Below, piece after piece: positions 7,842 through 17,264 of a stretch of DNA of 64,000 bases. Position 1 is the stretch's first letter. Each line of letters opens with the position of its first letter. The notes under the pieces are model-generated. The model saw only the letters and a program-made list of their open reading frames with translations. It ran no database searches and was not told where the DNA came from. The position numbers and the translations under genes are program-made. Origin of the DNA: Streptomyces sp. NBC_00683 (GTDB lineage: Bacteria > Actinomycetota > Actinomycetes > Streptomycetales > Streptomycetaceae); assembly GCF_036226745.1 (NCBI RefSeq), contig NZ_CP109013.1, forward strand, positions 2,108,001-2,172,000, given 5' to 3'.

Positions 7842-9580
7842 GCGGCACTTACGCCGTACCCGAGTCCGCGGCTTCCGATGCCGGGCTGCCGGTCGCGAGC
7901 GGCCGCGAGACGGCCAGGGAGCTGTGGCGGCTCAGCCGCGGGTACCGGCTCCGGCTCGCCGCGACCGGGGTGCTGGGGATCGTCAGCACCGGCGTCGACC
8001 TGACCGTTTCCGTGGCGATCGGATTCCTCGTCGACCGCGTGCAGGCCGGCACCGCGGACCTCGCCACAGTGCTGACGGCCACGGTCGTCATGGCGCTCTC
8101 GGCAGTCCTCGGTGCTGCGGGCACCGCGCTGACGATCGTGCTCGCCACCCGCGTCTACCACTCCATCCTCGCCGCGCTGCGCGAGCAGCTCGTGAGCCGC
8201 GCCATGACGCTCCCACAGCACCTCGTCGAGCGCGCCGGCACCGGAGACCTGATATCCCGGTCCAGCGACGACGTCACCGCGGTCGCCGACGCCGCCCCCG
8301 CCGTGATCCCGGTGCTCACCGTCACCGCCTTCACCATCGTCGTGTCGCTGGGCGGGCTCGCGGCACTGGAATGGCCCTACGCGGCCGCCTTCGCCGTCGT
8401 ACTGCCGGTCTACGTGCTGGCCGTGCGGTGGTACCTGCGCATCGGACTGGGGGTCTACCGCGCCGAGCGCACGGCGATGAGCGCGCGTGCCCAGCAGATC
8501 CTCGAGTCCCAGCGCGGCTACGCCACCGTGCTCGGCTTCGGGCTCGCCGAGCAACGACACCGGGCTGTGATGACGGACTCCTGGCGGGTCGCGAGGCAGT
8601 CGCTACGCGCACGCACCGTGCTGAGCATGCTCAATGCCCGGCTCAACCTCGGGGAGTGCCTGAGCCTGGCCGCTGTACTCGTCGTCGGCTTCGTCCTCAT
8701 CGACCACAACGCATCGACCGTCGGCGGCGCCACCACCGCCATGCTGCTCGTGCTACGCCTGCTCGGACCGGTCAACCAGCTGCTGCTGGTCATCGACACC
8801 CTCCAGTCCGCCCTCGCATCGCTGAGCCGCATGATCGGGGTCGTCACGATTCCGTTCAGCTCGTCGGATGTCCCAGCGCAGGCCGCGAGCACCGCCATAC
8901 AGCTCGACGAGGTCTCATTCCGTTACGGCGAGGGGCCACGGGTGCTCGACGCCATCACCCTCACCATCCCGTCCGGTCAGCGCGTGGCCGTCGTCGGCGT
9001 GTCCGGGGCAGGCAAGACCACGCTCGCCGGCGTGGTCGCCGGCACCCACCTACCTGATGCCGGGAGGGTGACTCGCCCCAGCCGTACCGCGATGATCACC
9101 CAGGAGGTCCACGTCTTCGCGGGCACCCTGCGCGACAACCTCACCCTCGCCGCGCCCGGGGCCACCGACCGCGACCTCCATGCAGCGCTGGAAGCCACCG
9201 GCGCCTCATCGATCCTCGATGTCCTCCCCGACCGGTTGGACACCCTGCTGGGTGTCGGCGGACACCCGCTCACCGACGCACAGGCGCAGCAACTCGCCCT
9301 CGCCCGCCTGCTGCTCGCCGACGCTGATCTGGTGATCCTTGACGAAGCGACCGCCGAGGCCGGCTCCACCTACGCCGGACTGCTCGACCGCGCTGCTGAT
9401 GCCGTCCTCGCCGGGCGCACCGCAGTCGTAGTCGCGCACCGTCTCTCCCAAGCAGCAACCTGCGACCGGATCATGGTGATGGAGCGCGGCCGGATCATCG
9501 AGACCGGCACCCACGGGGAGCTGGTTGATGCCGGTGGTGTGTACGCCGGGTTGTGGACCGCCTGGGAGGCCGCTCGGTGA
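7838..9580 (+). CDS. ABC exporter half-transporter, catalytic partner
   Basis: A 580-aa half-transporter with an N-terminal six-helix membrane domain and a C-terminal ATPase. Walker A (G-V-S-G-A-G-K-T-T), Walker B (L-V-I-L-D-E-A-T) and the H-loop (V-V-A-H-R-L-S) are intact, but the signature reads L-T-D-A-Q-A-Q-Q instead of L-S-G-G-Q. This is the mirror image of its partner, so in the heterodimer one composite site is fully canonical and the other fully degenerate. It is the last gene of the siderophore block; a strong hairpin follows at 9798. Confidence 0.92.
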   Translation: MSGTYAVPESAASDAGLPVASGRETARELWRLSRGYRLRLAATGVLGIVSTGVDLTVSVAIGFLVDRVQAGTADLATVLTATVVMALSAVLGAAGTALTIVLATRVYHSILAALREQLVSRAMTLPQHLVERAGTGDLISRSSDDVTAVADAAPAVIPVLTVTAFTIVVSLGGLAALEWPYAAAFAVVLPVYVLAVRWYLRIGLGVYRAERTAMSARAQQILESQRGYATVLGFGLAEQRHRAVMTDSWRVARQSLRARTVLSMLNARLNLGECLSLAAVLVVGFVLIDHNASTVGGATTAMLLVLRLLGPVNQLLLVIDTLQSALASLSRMIGVVTIPFSSSDVPAQAASTAIQLDEVSFRYGEGPRVLDAITLTIPSGQRVAVVGVSGAGKTTLAGVVAGTHLPDAGRVTRPSRTAMITQEVHVFAGTLRDNLTLAAPGATDRDLHAALEATGASSILDVLPDRLDTLLGVGGHPLTDAQAQQLALARLLLADADLVILDEATAEAGSTYAGLLDRAADAVLAGRTAVVVAHRLSQAATCDRIMVMERGRIIETGTHGELVDAGGVYAGLWTAWEAAR

Positions 9581-9651
9581 CAACAGCATGACCAGGCCAG
9601 GATTCGCCGAGCCGAATAGATACGAAAGGCACCCGTCAGCCGTGGAAGTCC

Positions 9652-9792
9652 CCTGGGACATTTCTGGGACTTCCGGCCCCATCAAGCAGCACGAACGTGA
9701 AACAGCCGAAAGGTCATTCGCACAGGTCAGCGCCCATAAGTCACGCATCGCGACAGGTCACCGTTCACTGGTCTCTCTTGCGCGACATCTGA
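9652..9792 (+). repeat. dispersed imperfect repeat, copy A
   Basis: A 141-bp segment that aligns without any gap to 25739-25879; by hand 93 of 141 positions match. The best conserved blocks are a doubled TGGGAC at the left end, ACG(A/G)ACGTGAAA-like sequence in the middle and GCGACATCTGA at the right end. It lies between the exporter genes and the terminator hairpin. No protein-coding frame is convincing. Its nature is unknown. Confidence 0.65.
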
Positions 9793-9797
9793 CCGGC

Positions 9798-9839
9798 GTG
9801 GTGTCGTGCCCCCTTGGGGACAAGGGGGCACGACACCAC
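9798..9839. terminator. bidirectional hairpin terminator
   Basis: A perfect 19-bp inverted repeat (9798-9816 with 9821-9839) around a GGGA loop. It lies between the converging exporter operon and kinase genes. No T-run follows, as is usual in Streptomyces. Confidence 0.8.
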
Positions 9840-9992
9840 AACATGCCAGCTGACCTGCGGATGCCTACCATCACAGCCCTCCACTGATCACTGTTGTTCT
9901 GCTGCACCTTGTGCAACGCACGTATCCGCTCCACCAGGCACACCGGCGGGGCGTGGGCCGCAGGACCGCACAGTCACGCCCCGCGTACCTCC

Positions 9993-11693
9993 TCAATCGG
10001 GCATGGCAGCGATCGCGGCCGCGGCGATCTTCTTGGCGTCCGCCTCGCAGCGTGCCGGAGGGTGTTCGTCACCGCCTAGGTCCACTCGCACCGAGAGGTT
10101 GCCGTTGAGGACGATCAGCGAGCAGTTGGTTTCGGGGGCTTCGGTGGGGTTGTTGAGGTCGCGCCAGTAGGCCGCGTCGCCGAAGCCGAGCGCCGGTTCG
10201 CGCTTGCCCTCCTTCGCCCTCGTGTCGAAGATCTGGCGCTGGAAGAAGGTCCCGTTGTCGGTGGGGCCGGAGGAACTGCTCGACGACCTCTTGATGTCCC
10301 ACTCCACGAAGGCGTGCGGCGATTCGTCGCGGTAGCGGGCGCCGCCCTCCTCGTAACTGCCGTACCACCAGCAGGCGTTCGACGCCCGGTCGCCGGACTC
10401 CTGGTAGCGGTCCGAGTCCTCGTCCCGGCCCGTCAGCGGAAGGTTCTTGGCCGCCTCCGCGCAGAGCGGCACCTTCGTGTACGTATCCGGCCGCTGCTCG
10501 GCGCCCGTTGATGGTTCGCCGCCGTCCCCCGGATCGGCGGCCGGGGAAGCCCCGCCCTCAGCGGCGTCCGACGAAGAGCCGCCCCGTCGATCGGAGGTCT
10601 CGCCGTCCCCGGACGTCAGTGCGTACACCCCGGCTCCAGCCCCGGCCAGGGCGAGCACGCCGGCCGTCACGAGCGCCGCGAGGACCTTGATGCCCGGCCG
10701 GCCCGGCGGTGGTGCAGGAGGGGCGGGCCGTGCCGCGGTCTGCGTAGGCGCCGAGGCCAGAGCGTTCGACGGCAGAGGGGCGGACACCACCGTGCGCTCG
10801 TGGCCGTTCAGCAGCCGGTCGATGCTCGCCCGCTGGTCCTCGATCATGCGGTGCACGGCCGAAGGCCACGGCCGGACGGAGTGCGCGACGGGCCCGATGA
10901 ACTCCTGGAACTGTGCCGGGGTGGGGCGGGCCGCCGGGTCCTTGGCGAGGCAGAGCTCGATGATCCGCCGCAACTCGGCCGGCACGGCCGTCAGATCGGG
11001 CTCCGTGTGGACGACGTTGTACAACGACTGGGCCGTCGAAGCGCCCGCGAAGGGGCTGCTTCCCGTGGCCGCGAGCACGAGCACGGAGCCGAGGGAGAAC
11101 ACGTCGCCCGAAGCGGTCGGTTCGCGGCCTTCGGCCTGCTCCGGCGACATGAACGGGGGCGAGCCGATGACGAGGTCCGTCTGCGTCAGGGCCGTCCCGC
11201 CGACGCCGTCGACGACCCGTGCGATCCCGAAGTCGATGACCCGCGCGCCGTCCTCGGCCAGCAGGACGTTCTCCGGTTTGAGGTCGCGGTGGACGAGACC
11301 CGCCCGGTGGATTGCCGTCAGCGCCGCCGCGAGACCGGCAGCGAGCCTTCGCACGTCCTCCGGGGGCAGCGACCCGGCCGCCACCACCGCCGCTCCAAGC
11401 GACGGGCCGGCGACGAAGGCCGAGGCGAGCCAGGGGGTGGCCGCGTCCGGGTCGGCGTCGAGGACCGGTGCAGTGAAGGCGCCGGATACCTTGCGGGAAG
11501 CGGCCACCTCCCGCCGGAACCGGGTGCGGAAGCCCTCGTCGGCCGCGAGGCGGGCATGTACCTGCTTGACCGCGACGATCCGGCCGTCGGCCCCGGTGCC
11601 GAGCAGCACCCTGCCCATGCCGCCGCGGCCGAGCTCGGCGTGCAGTCGGTAGGGGCCGGCCGCACCAGGGTCGGAGGTACTCAGAGGCTTCAT
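9993..11693 (-). CDS. receptor-type Ser/Thr protein kinase (downstream twin)
   Basis: A 566-aa Hanks-type kinase. The catalytic domain covers about residues 20-270: glycine loop G-R-G-G-M-G-R-V, Lys in A-V-K-Q-V-H, catalytic loop [11 protein letters not shown] and [10 protein letters not shown] Pro/Ala linker leads to one membrane span (about 340-360). The outside domain contains several Cys residues (L-C-A, A-C-W-W, N-C-S, A-R-C) and recalls DUF3558-like lipoprotein domains. The ATG at 11693 is chosen because it overlaps the stop of the upstream kinase (ATGA). The two kinases are paralogues of the same length. Confidence 0.88.
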   Translation of the reverse strand: MKPLSTSDPGAAGPYRLHAELGRGGMGRVLLGTGADGRIVAVKQVHARLAADEGFRTRFRREVAASRKVSGAFTAPVLDADPDAATPWLASAFVAGPSLGAAVVAAGSLPPEDVRRLAAGLAAALTAIHRAGLVHRDLKPENVLLAEDGARVIDFGIARVVDGVGGTALTQTDLVIGSPPFMSPEQAEGREPTASGDVFSLGSVLVLAATGSSPFAGASTAQSLYNVVHTEPDLTAVPAELRRIIELCLAKDPAARPTPAQFQEFIGPVAHSVRPWPSAVHRMIEDQRASIDRLLNGHERTVVSAPLPSNALASAPTQTAARPAPPAPPPGRPGIKVLAALVTAGVLALAGAGAGVYALTSGDGETSDRRGGSSSDAAEGGASPAADPGDGGEPSTGAEQRPDTYTKVPLCAEAAKNLPLTGRDEDSDRYQESGDRASNACWWYGSYEEGGARYRDESPHAFVEWDIKRSSSSSSGPTDNGTFFQRQIFDTRAKEGKREPALGFGDAAYWRDLNNPTEAPETNCSLIVLNGNLSVRVDLGGDEHPPARCEADAKKIAAAAIAAMPD

Positions 11694-13390
11694 CGGGACG
11701 GCACCGCGCTCAACGCGTCTCCCGCTAGGTCGGTGGTCATTTCCTCGCACGTGCCCGACGGGTAGGTGCTGCCCGAGACGTCAACGATCACTACGAGGTT
11801 GACGTCCCGTACGTGGAGCACACAGCTCGCGTCCGTGCCGTTGTCGGTCACCCACAGCGCTTCCTCGCCGATGCCCACGTCCTCACGCCGACCGCTGCCC
11901 GGGTAGAAAAAGCCTTCGAAGTAGGTCTTGGCCTGCTCGGCCCCGGTCCCGTCCTCGGGGTCGGACCCGAAGCGCCTCCAGGACACGTTGATCTCGTCGC
12001 CACTGCGGGAGTGCCATGTGCACCAGCTCATCAAGGAGGCGGCGCCTTCGGATCCGTCGTCGCGGGAGGAGACCATTCTTTCCGCATTGTCCGGCCCTTC
12101 CGGGGCATCGAACTGGGAGGGCGCCCGCACCGGGCTGCTGCCCTTCGCGCAGTTCGGCAGATCCGCCGGGTGCTTGTCCGGGACCTTCGACAGCGGCGTG
12201 GTACCCGGAGTCGGGACAGCCCAGGTCGTGTCCGGTTCCGGCTTCTGCTCCGGGGCGGTGGCCGAGGCGATGGGCTTCCCTTTCGGTTCCTCCCCCTCCG
12301 GCAACAGCAACGCCGCCGCCGTCACGGCGGCCACCACCAGAACGCCTCCGGCAACGAGCCGGAGGACTCGGCGGCGCCGTGACGAGCCGGGCTCCCCGGC
12401 GGGTCCGGCGCCGAGGGGAGAGGCAGGCGGGACGGCGGGAGGGGTGAAGCTGGGCGGGGGCGGCGGGGTGCGCGGTGCCGGGGCGGTGCTGGTGGTGGTG
12501 TCCGGCCGGCTGAACAGCCTGTCGATCTCGGTCCGCTGCGCGGCGGTGATCCGGTGGACCTCCGCGGGCCAGGGGCGCGTCGTCGGGGCGACGGCGCCGA
12601 TGAGCGCCAGCAGCTCTCCTGGGGTCGGGCGGTCCTCCTCGTTCTTGGACAGACACGGGGCGATGATCTTGTGCAGCTCCGGCGGGAGGGCACTCAGGTC
12701 GGGTTCGGAGTGCGCGACCTTGTAGAGGATTCCGGGCACCGAGTCAGCGTGGAACGGTGGCAGTCCGGTGCAAGCCGTGAACAGGGTGGCACCGAGCGAG
12801 AAGACGTCACTCGCGGGCGTCGGCGCGCGCCCGTGCACCTGTTCCGGCGACATGAACGGCGGCGACCCCAGCACCGCTCCGGCGTGGGTGAGTGCGGTCT
12901 GACCCTCGGTCGCCCGTGCGATGCCGAAGTCGATGACCCGTACGCCGTCCTCGGCGAGCAGCACGTTCGACGGCTTGAGATCGCGGTGGATCAGCCCGGC
13001 GCGGTGGATGTCGGCCAGTGCCTGCGCCAGTCCCGCGGCCAACTGCCGTACGGACGGGACGGGTAGCGCCCTCACCACCTCCAGCGCCTGGCTCAGCGAG
13101 GGGCCCGGTACGAAGGCCGAGGCCAGCCAGGGGACGGGGGCATCGGCATCGGCGTCGAGGACCGGCGCGGTGTAGGCGCCGGACACTCGGCGCGAGACTG
13201 CCACTTCGCGCCGGAACCGGGCGCGGAACCCGTCGTCGTCGGCCAGATCGGCATGCACCTGCTTGACGGCGACCAGCCGTCCGTCCGGCGAGACACCGAG
13301 AAGGACCCGGCCCATCCCGCCCTCGCCGAGCACGGCGACCGTTCTGAACGGCCCTGTCCGCTGCGGTTCCAGCAGTTCCGAAAAACTCAT
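11690..13390 (-). CDS. receptor-type Ser/Thr protein kinase (upstream twin)
   Basis: A 566-aa Hanks-type kinase with [23 protein letters not shown] and S-P-P-F-M-S-P-E-Q, a proline-rich linker (about 300-330), an R-R-R-R-V membrane-anchor start, one membrane span and an outside domain with paired cysteines (N-C-A, S-W-C-T-W, S-C-V-L, G-T-C). The kinase halves of the twins are close while the outside domains differ, so they may read different signals and share targets. It is first in a two-gene operon; the promoter should lie in 13391-13550. Confidence 0.88.
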   Translation of the reverse strand: MSFSELLEPQRTGPFRTVAVLGEGGMGRVLLGVSPDGRLVAVKQVHADLADDDGFRARFRREVAVSRRVSGAYTAPVLDADADAPVPWLASAFVPGPSLSQALEVVRALPVPSVRQLAAGLAQALADIHRAGLIHRDLKPSNVLLAEDGVRVIDFGIARATEGQTALTHAGAVLGSPPFMSPEQVHGRAPTPASDVFSLGATLFTACTGLPPFHADSVPGILYKVAHSEPDLSALPPELHKIIAPCLSKNEEDRPTPGELLALIGAVAPTTRPWPAEVHRITAAQRTEIDRLFSRPDTTTSTAPAPRTPPPPPSFTPPAVPPASPLGAGPAGEPGSSRRRRVLRLVAGGVLVVAAVTAAALLLPEGEEPKGKPIASATAPEQKPEPDTTWAVPTPGTTPLSKVPDKHPADLPNCAKGSSPVRAPSQFDAPEGPDNAERMVSSRDDGSEGAASLMSWCTWHSRSGDEINVSWRRFGSDPEDGTGAEQAKTYFEGFFYPGSGRREDVGIGEEALWVTDNGTDASCVLHVRDVNLVVIVDVSGSTYPSGTCEEMTTDLAGDALSAVPSR

Positions 13391-13554
13391 GGCCGAACAG
13401 CCCCCCGATCGTCGATCAGGATAGTACGACTGCGCGATCCGCTCTGTGTGCGCTCAGTTTCTCCTCAGGATGTGCACCTCAGCGCAGAGAACCCGAGCAC
13501 TTTCGGGCGCGCCACCGGAACAACGCACATATCGCCGTAGTAACGCCTGGCACG

Positions 13555-14022
13555 GTGAGCCCGTCCATGGAGCGTGGCCAGCCGTTGACAGTTCGGCCAC
13601 GATCTGACGGATCGCCACAGGGAGGGACCGGACTGTGCCGGCCCCAGTCTCGACGTGAGCAAGCAGCTCTTCTTCGAGCCGTTCCGAACCACTTCGCCGA
13701 ACTCCGGGATGAGCCCACACCACCGGCTGCTGCCGAGGAACTCGAGCAGCACGTCGGCGCCGCTCGGCACTTTCTGCAGCACCCGGGATCACGCGGACGG
13801 ATGACAGCTACTGAACTCGGCACACTCACACGGCTCGTGCAGGAAGCTGGCCCTGGGCGCGGATATATCCCGGTACACGTCCTCGACACGCTGCATGACT
13901 CCATCGTCACGGACGAGTCCGCCCCCGTCCGCACGCTGCACGGCTGGCCAGCCGGAGACGCCCAGGAACGCTTCGCCCCGCCCCCTTCCTCCGCTGACTC
14001 CTCGATCTCTGCGACCCACTGA
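13555..14022 (+). CDS. hypothetical protein ahead of Nudix gene
   Basis: A 155-aa frame with GTG start that ends 2 bp before the Nudix gene on the same strand. It is not recognised. The middle is helical-looking (E-L-E-Q-H-V, then T-E-L-G-T-L-T-R-L-V-Q-E-A) and it lacks a signal peptide or membrane span. The short gap and shared strand suggest co-expression with the Nudix cluster. It could be a real gene or the remnant of a larger one, since its neighbours to the right are damaged. Confidence 0.4.
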   Translation: MSPSMERGQPLTVRPRSDGSPQGGTGLCRPQSRREQAALLRAVPNHFAELRDEPTPPAAAEELEQHVGAARHFLQHPGSRGRMTATELGTLTRLVQEAGPGRGYIPVHVLDTLHDSIVTDESAPVRTLHGWPAGDAQERFAPPPSSADSSISATH

Positions 14023-14024
14023 AG

Positions 14025-14978
14025 GTGAGCCCTTTGTCCACTGCGCGAACGACCAGCACAGCCAGCACAGCCGTGATCATCGTCAACAGCCGTGGCCAGT
14101 ACCTTCTGCATCTGCGCGACGCGCACAAACCGATCTGCGACGCGGGTACCTGGTCGCTGGTCGGAGGGGCCCCGGAGGAAGGCGAGAGCCTGGACGAGGC
14201 GATGGCCCGCGAGATCCTCGAAGAGACTGGTCTCGCCCTTCCCGAAGTAACTCCGTACACCACCACGACGGCTCACGGCCCATACGTCGCCGAGGGGAAC
14301 ATCCACCTCTACACGGCCTGCTGGGACGGGGATGCCCGTTCACTGCCGGTGTCCGAAGGAATCATGTTCGCCTGGTTCGGCCTAGCCACCATGGACCAGC
14401 TCTCCATGTGCCCGTGGGCCCACGCGGCGATCAAGTCCCATCACGCCGAACGACCCGTTTCGCCCGTACCCGTGCCGCGCCCGGCCGGCGGCCACGGTGG
14501 AGCCGGAGCGGTGAAGAACGTGATCGGCGCACACCTGTTCCTCGAGCGCGACGGCATCACCCTTCTCGGTCGGCGGCACCCTGACGTGGCGTTCGCAGGC
14601 GGCGCCTGGCACGCACTCGCGGGGCACGTCGAACGGGAAAGCGTACGTGCGTGCCTGGTCCGTGAGGCGTACGAGGAAGCGGGGCTCATGATCGACCCGG
14701 CCGACCTTCAGCTCGTGCACACCGTGCATCTGCTCGACGACCACCAGGACGCCGAGCCCCGCATCCAGTTGTTCTTCGCACCATCCCGGTGGACGGGCGA
14801 ACCGGAGGTCCTGGAGCCCGACAAGTGCACGGCCTGGACATGGTGGCCGCTGGACAGCCTGCCGGAGGTGACGGTCGCCTACACCCGTGCCGCGATCGAC
14901 GGCATCCGCGCCGGCACCACGTACACCGAACTCGGGTGGGACGACTTGAGTACCCCGGTGGCGCGGAGGACCCGCTGA
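14025..14978 (+). CDS. double Nudix hydrolase
   Basis: A 317-aa protein with two Nudix domains in tandem (about 10-130 and 160-300). The first Nudix box is complete: G-x5-E-x7-R-E-I-L-E-E-T-G-L. The second reads G-H-V-E-R-E-S...R-E-A-Y-E-E-A-G-L and is one residue short between the Gly and the Glu. Nudix enzymes cleave nucleoside diphosphates linked to another group; the substrate here cannot be told. The GTG at 14025 follows AAGG after the stop of the preceding frame. The following fragment starts 2 bp after its stop. Confidence 0.85.
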   Translation: MSPLSTARTTSTASTAVIIVNSRGQYLLHLRDAHKPICDAGTWSLVGGAPEEGESLDEAMAREILEETGLALPEVTPYTTTTAHGPYVAEGNIHLYTACWDGDARSLPVSEGIMFAWFGLATMDQLSMCPWAHAAIKSHHAERPVSPVPVPRPAGGHGGAGAVKNVIGAHLFLERDGITLLGRRHPDVAFAGGAWHALAGHVERESVRACLVREAYEEAGLMIDPADLQLVHTVHLLDDHQDAEPRIQLFFAPSRWTGEPEVLEPDKCTAWTWWPLDSLPEVTVAYTRAAIDGIRAGTTYTELGWDDLSTPVARRTR

Positions 14979-14979
14979 C

Positions 14980-15328
14980 ATGGCCCTCCCCCCACCCTCA
15001 GTCCACTCCGGGCCCAGTGAGTCGCTCGGTGACCGGATCGGGAACGCCCGGCAGGAGATGGTCGCCCACCTCGAAGGTGACGGTGTGCTCACCGACCCCC
15101 GACTGCGCGAGGCCCTCCTGGTCGTGCGCCGGGAAGTCCTGCTGCCACACGCCTACGTCCGAACCAGCGGCCCGGAGACCGAGCCGATCGAATGGCGCCT
15201 GCCCGACGGGTTCCCATGCGGACGACCGGGAGGAGTGGCTCGGCCTCGTCCACAGCGGGGACGGAGTGCTGCGAGAGGGAGCGGTGTTCACCGTGCTGCT
15301 GGCCCGCAGGCTCAGGAGCGCAGCGTGA
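14980..15328 (+). pseudogene. protein-L-isoaspartyl methyltransferase, N-terminal fragment, frameshifted
   Basis: From ATG 14980 the frame gives an N-terminal methyltransferase-like segment (R-L-R-E-A-L-L-V-V-R-R-E-V-L-L-P-H-A-Y-V) as found in actinobacterial isoaspartyl-methyltransferase-like proteins. At about 15211 this frame degrades, while the next frame continues the family pattern (G-S-H-A-D-D-R-E-E-W-L...V-H-S-G-D-G-V-L), as if one base were inserted. That frame stops at 15328, after only about 115 residues and before any SAM-binding motif. The stop overlaps the GTG of the next gene. It is best read as a decayed gene, though a sequencing error plus a short real protein is possible. 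Confidence 0.6.
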
Positions 15329-16371
15329 GCGGGCAGCAGCGGCACCGGGAACCGATCGACGTCCACCTGATTCTGCGCCGCGACGGGGAAGCCGGCGCGG
15401 AGGTCCTATTGTCCCGCCGCGCCGGAGACGTCTACGCCTCCGGCCATTGGCACCTGGTCTCCGGACATCTCGACGGACCGCATAAGGACGTCGTCGGCGC
15501 CCTGATCCGCGAGGCGTCGGAAGAGGCCGGCGTGTGCATCGACGCGGCGGAGGTTCGCTTCGCGGTCGCCGTGCACCACCGCGGCCCCGGTGGCCGGTCC
15601 AGGACCGGGATGTTCTTCGAGGTGCTCACCTGGCAGGGCACGCCCGGCGTCCGTGAGCCGGAGGTGTGCGACGCGATGGGCTGGTTTCCGCTGGAAGCCC
15701 TGCCGAATCCGATGGTCGCGTACTGCCGGGCCGGGCTGGACACCTACCGGTCCGGCCAGATGATGGCCGTGCACTTCCAGGAGCCCACCGACCCGATCGC
15801 CTACGACGCTGCCCTCGACCGGCGTCGCCCCGTGCCGGCGGTCGGCACGTCCGGACCGGACACACGGCTGCGGGAGTTCACCGAGCAGGCCGTCGGGCAC
15901 ATCGCCGCCTGGACAGACGTCTCCTGGTCGCGGGAGAGCAGCCGGGTGTGGCGGGCGCACGGCGCCGAGGGAGGTGCGTGGTTCGTCAAGGTCCACCAGA
16001 ACGATCGCTTCCACCAGAGGGAGGTCCGGGCGTACCGGACCTGGGCCTCGTCGCTGGGCCGTGCCGTACCCCGTCTGGTGGCAGCCGATGAAGGGCTGCG
16101 GGCCGTCGTGCTCACTGCGGTGCCCGGACGCCCCCTGGTGTTTCGTCGGATCGGCGCGCTCGCCCGTCGCATTCATGAGAGCGCTCCGTCGCGCAACGCT
16201 CCTGTAGGCAGTGGGCCGGCTGTTGTGAAGGCCGATCGGCACCTCGCCGCGGCGCGACCTCATCTCGTGTCCGGTGACGAGGCCTTCGTCCGCGAGCTCG
16301 TACGGCGGGTGGCGGACCTGCCACCACTGGAGTGGGTGGAGACCCACGGCGACTTCCAACTCCTTCATTAG
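15325..16371 (+). CDS. Nudix-aminoglycoside phosphotransferase-like fusion, C-terminally truncated
   Basis: A 348-aa protein. Residues about 8-140 form a Nudix domain; the box is G-H-L-D-G-P-H-K...R-E-A-S-E-E-A-G-V, with the usual middle Glu replaced. Residues about 170-348 match the N-lobe and hinge of an APH/choline-kinase-like fold (W-F-V-K-V-H ATP-site Lys, then L-T-A-V-P-G). The frame stops right inside the catalytic Brenner motif: H-G-D-F-Q is present, but the expected Asn and the metal-binding D-x-D segment are missing. The kinase half is therefore probably inactive. The GTG start overlaps the preceding stop (GTGA). Confidence 0.7.
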   Translation: MSGQQRHREPIDVHLILRRDGEAGAEVLLSRRAGDVYASGHWHLVSGHLDGPHKDVVGALIREASEEAGVCIDAAEVRFAVAVHHRGPGGRSRTGMFFEVLTWQGTPGVREPEVCDAMGWFPLEALPNPMVAYCRAGLDTYRSGQMMAVHFQEPTDPIAYDAALDRRRPVPAVGTSGPDTRLREFTEQAVGHIAAWTDVSWSRESSRVWRAHGAEGGAWFVKVHQNDRFHQREVRAYRTWASSLGRAVPRLVAADEGLRAVVLTAVPGRPLVFRRIGALARRIHESAPSRNAPVGSGPAVVKADRHLAAARPHLVSGDEAFVRELVRRVADLPPLEWVETHGDFQLLH

Positions 16372-16459
16372 GCAAGTCACTTGTCGGGATTGAGGCTGTC
16401 GCCCTGCCTTGTTCAACGAGGTAGTCGGCTGCGGGGCATGCGGCGGGATGGCGGGGTGG

Positions 16460-17227
16460 CTATTGGGCGACGTAGCCGCCGTCGACGGGCAGGGCGATGC
16501 CGGTGACGTAGCTGGCGCCGTCGCTGCAGAGCCAGAGGACGGCCTGGGCGATCTCGTCGGCGGTGCCGAGCCGGTCGATGGCCTGGCCTGCTTCGGCCTG
16601 GTGGCGGTCGAGTTCCCCGCCTTCGACCATGGCGTCGACCATGGGGGTACTGATGGTGCCGGGGCAGACGGCGTTGATCCGGACGCCGCGGGAGCCGTAT
16701 TCGAGGGCGACGCTCTTGGTGAGGCCGATGACGCCGTGTTTGGACGCGTGGTAGGCGGCGCGGCCGGGGTTGCCGACGAGGCCGCCGAGGGAGGAGCAGT
16801 TGACGATCGTGCCGCTGCCCTGGGTGCGCATGTGGCGCAGTTCGTGCTTCACGCTTGCCCAGATGCCCCGGAGGTTGATGCCCTGGACGCGGTCGAACTG
16901 CTCGGCGCTCTCGTCGGCGGCGTCGGTGGGCGGGGGCATGATCCCGGCGTTGTTGTAGGCCATGTCGAGCCGCCCGAACGTCTCCACGGTGCGGTCGACG
17001 GCGGCGGCGACCTGGTCCTCGTCGGTGACATCGCAGACCAGGGCGAGGACCTGGTGCCCGTCGTCGGTGAGCTGCTTGACGGCGGCGTTGACGGCGTCCT
17101 CGTTGATGTCGGCGAGGGCGACGGCGGCCCCGGCTTCGGCGAAGGCGCGGGCGGTGGCCAGGCCCATGCCGGAGGAGGCGCCGGTGACGAAGGCGACCTG
17201 GCCGGTGAAGTCGTACGTGGGGTTCAT
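16460..17227 (-). CDS. short-chain dehydrogenase/reductase
   Basis: A 255-aa classical SDR. NAD(P)-binding G-A-S-S-G-M-G at residues about 14-20, Asp in A-D-I-N-E (NAD preference), N-N-A-G, catalytic Ser in N-C-S-S-L-G, Y-H-A-S-K (Tyr/Lys) and a C-terminal P-V-D-G-G-Y. The ATG at 17227 is chosen because a GGGAG sequence lies just upstream and the Rossmann fold starts soon after. It is the last gene of the six-gene minus-strand operon. The substrate is unknown. Confidence 0.92.
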   Translation of the reverse strand: MNPTYDFTGQVAFVTGASSGMGLATARAFAEAGAAVALADINEDAVNAAVKQLTDDGHQVLALVCDVTDEDQVAAAVDRTVETFGRLDMAYNNAGIMPPPTDAADESAEQFDRVQGINLRGIWASVKHELRHMRTQGSGTIVNCSSLGGLVGNPGRAAYHASKHGVIGLTKSVALEYGSRGVRINAVCPGTISTPMVDAMVEGGELDRHQAEAGQAIDRLGTADEIAQAVLWLCSDGASYVTGIALPVDGGYVAQ

Positions 17228-17264
17228 GACGGTGGCTCCCAACGAAGGTGTACGGGCGTGAAGT

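Noticed and set aside
10447..11765. Long plus-strand open frames opposite the kinase genes
   Set aside because: They are antisense to clear kinase motifs and have the skewed composition of GC-rich shadow frames.
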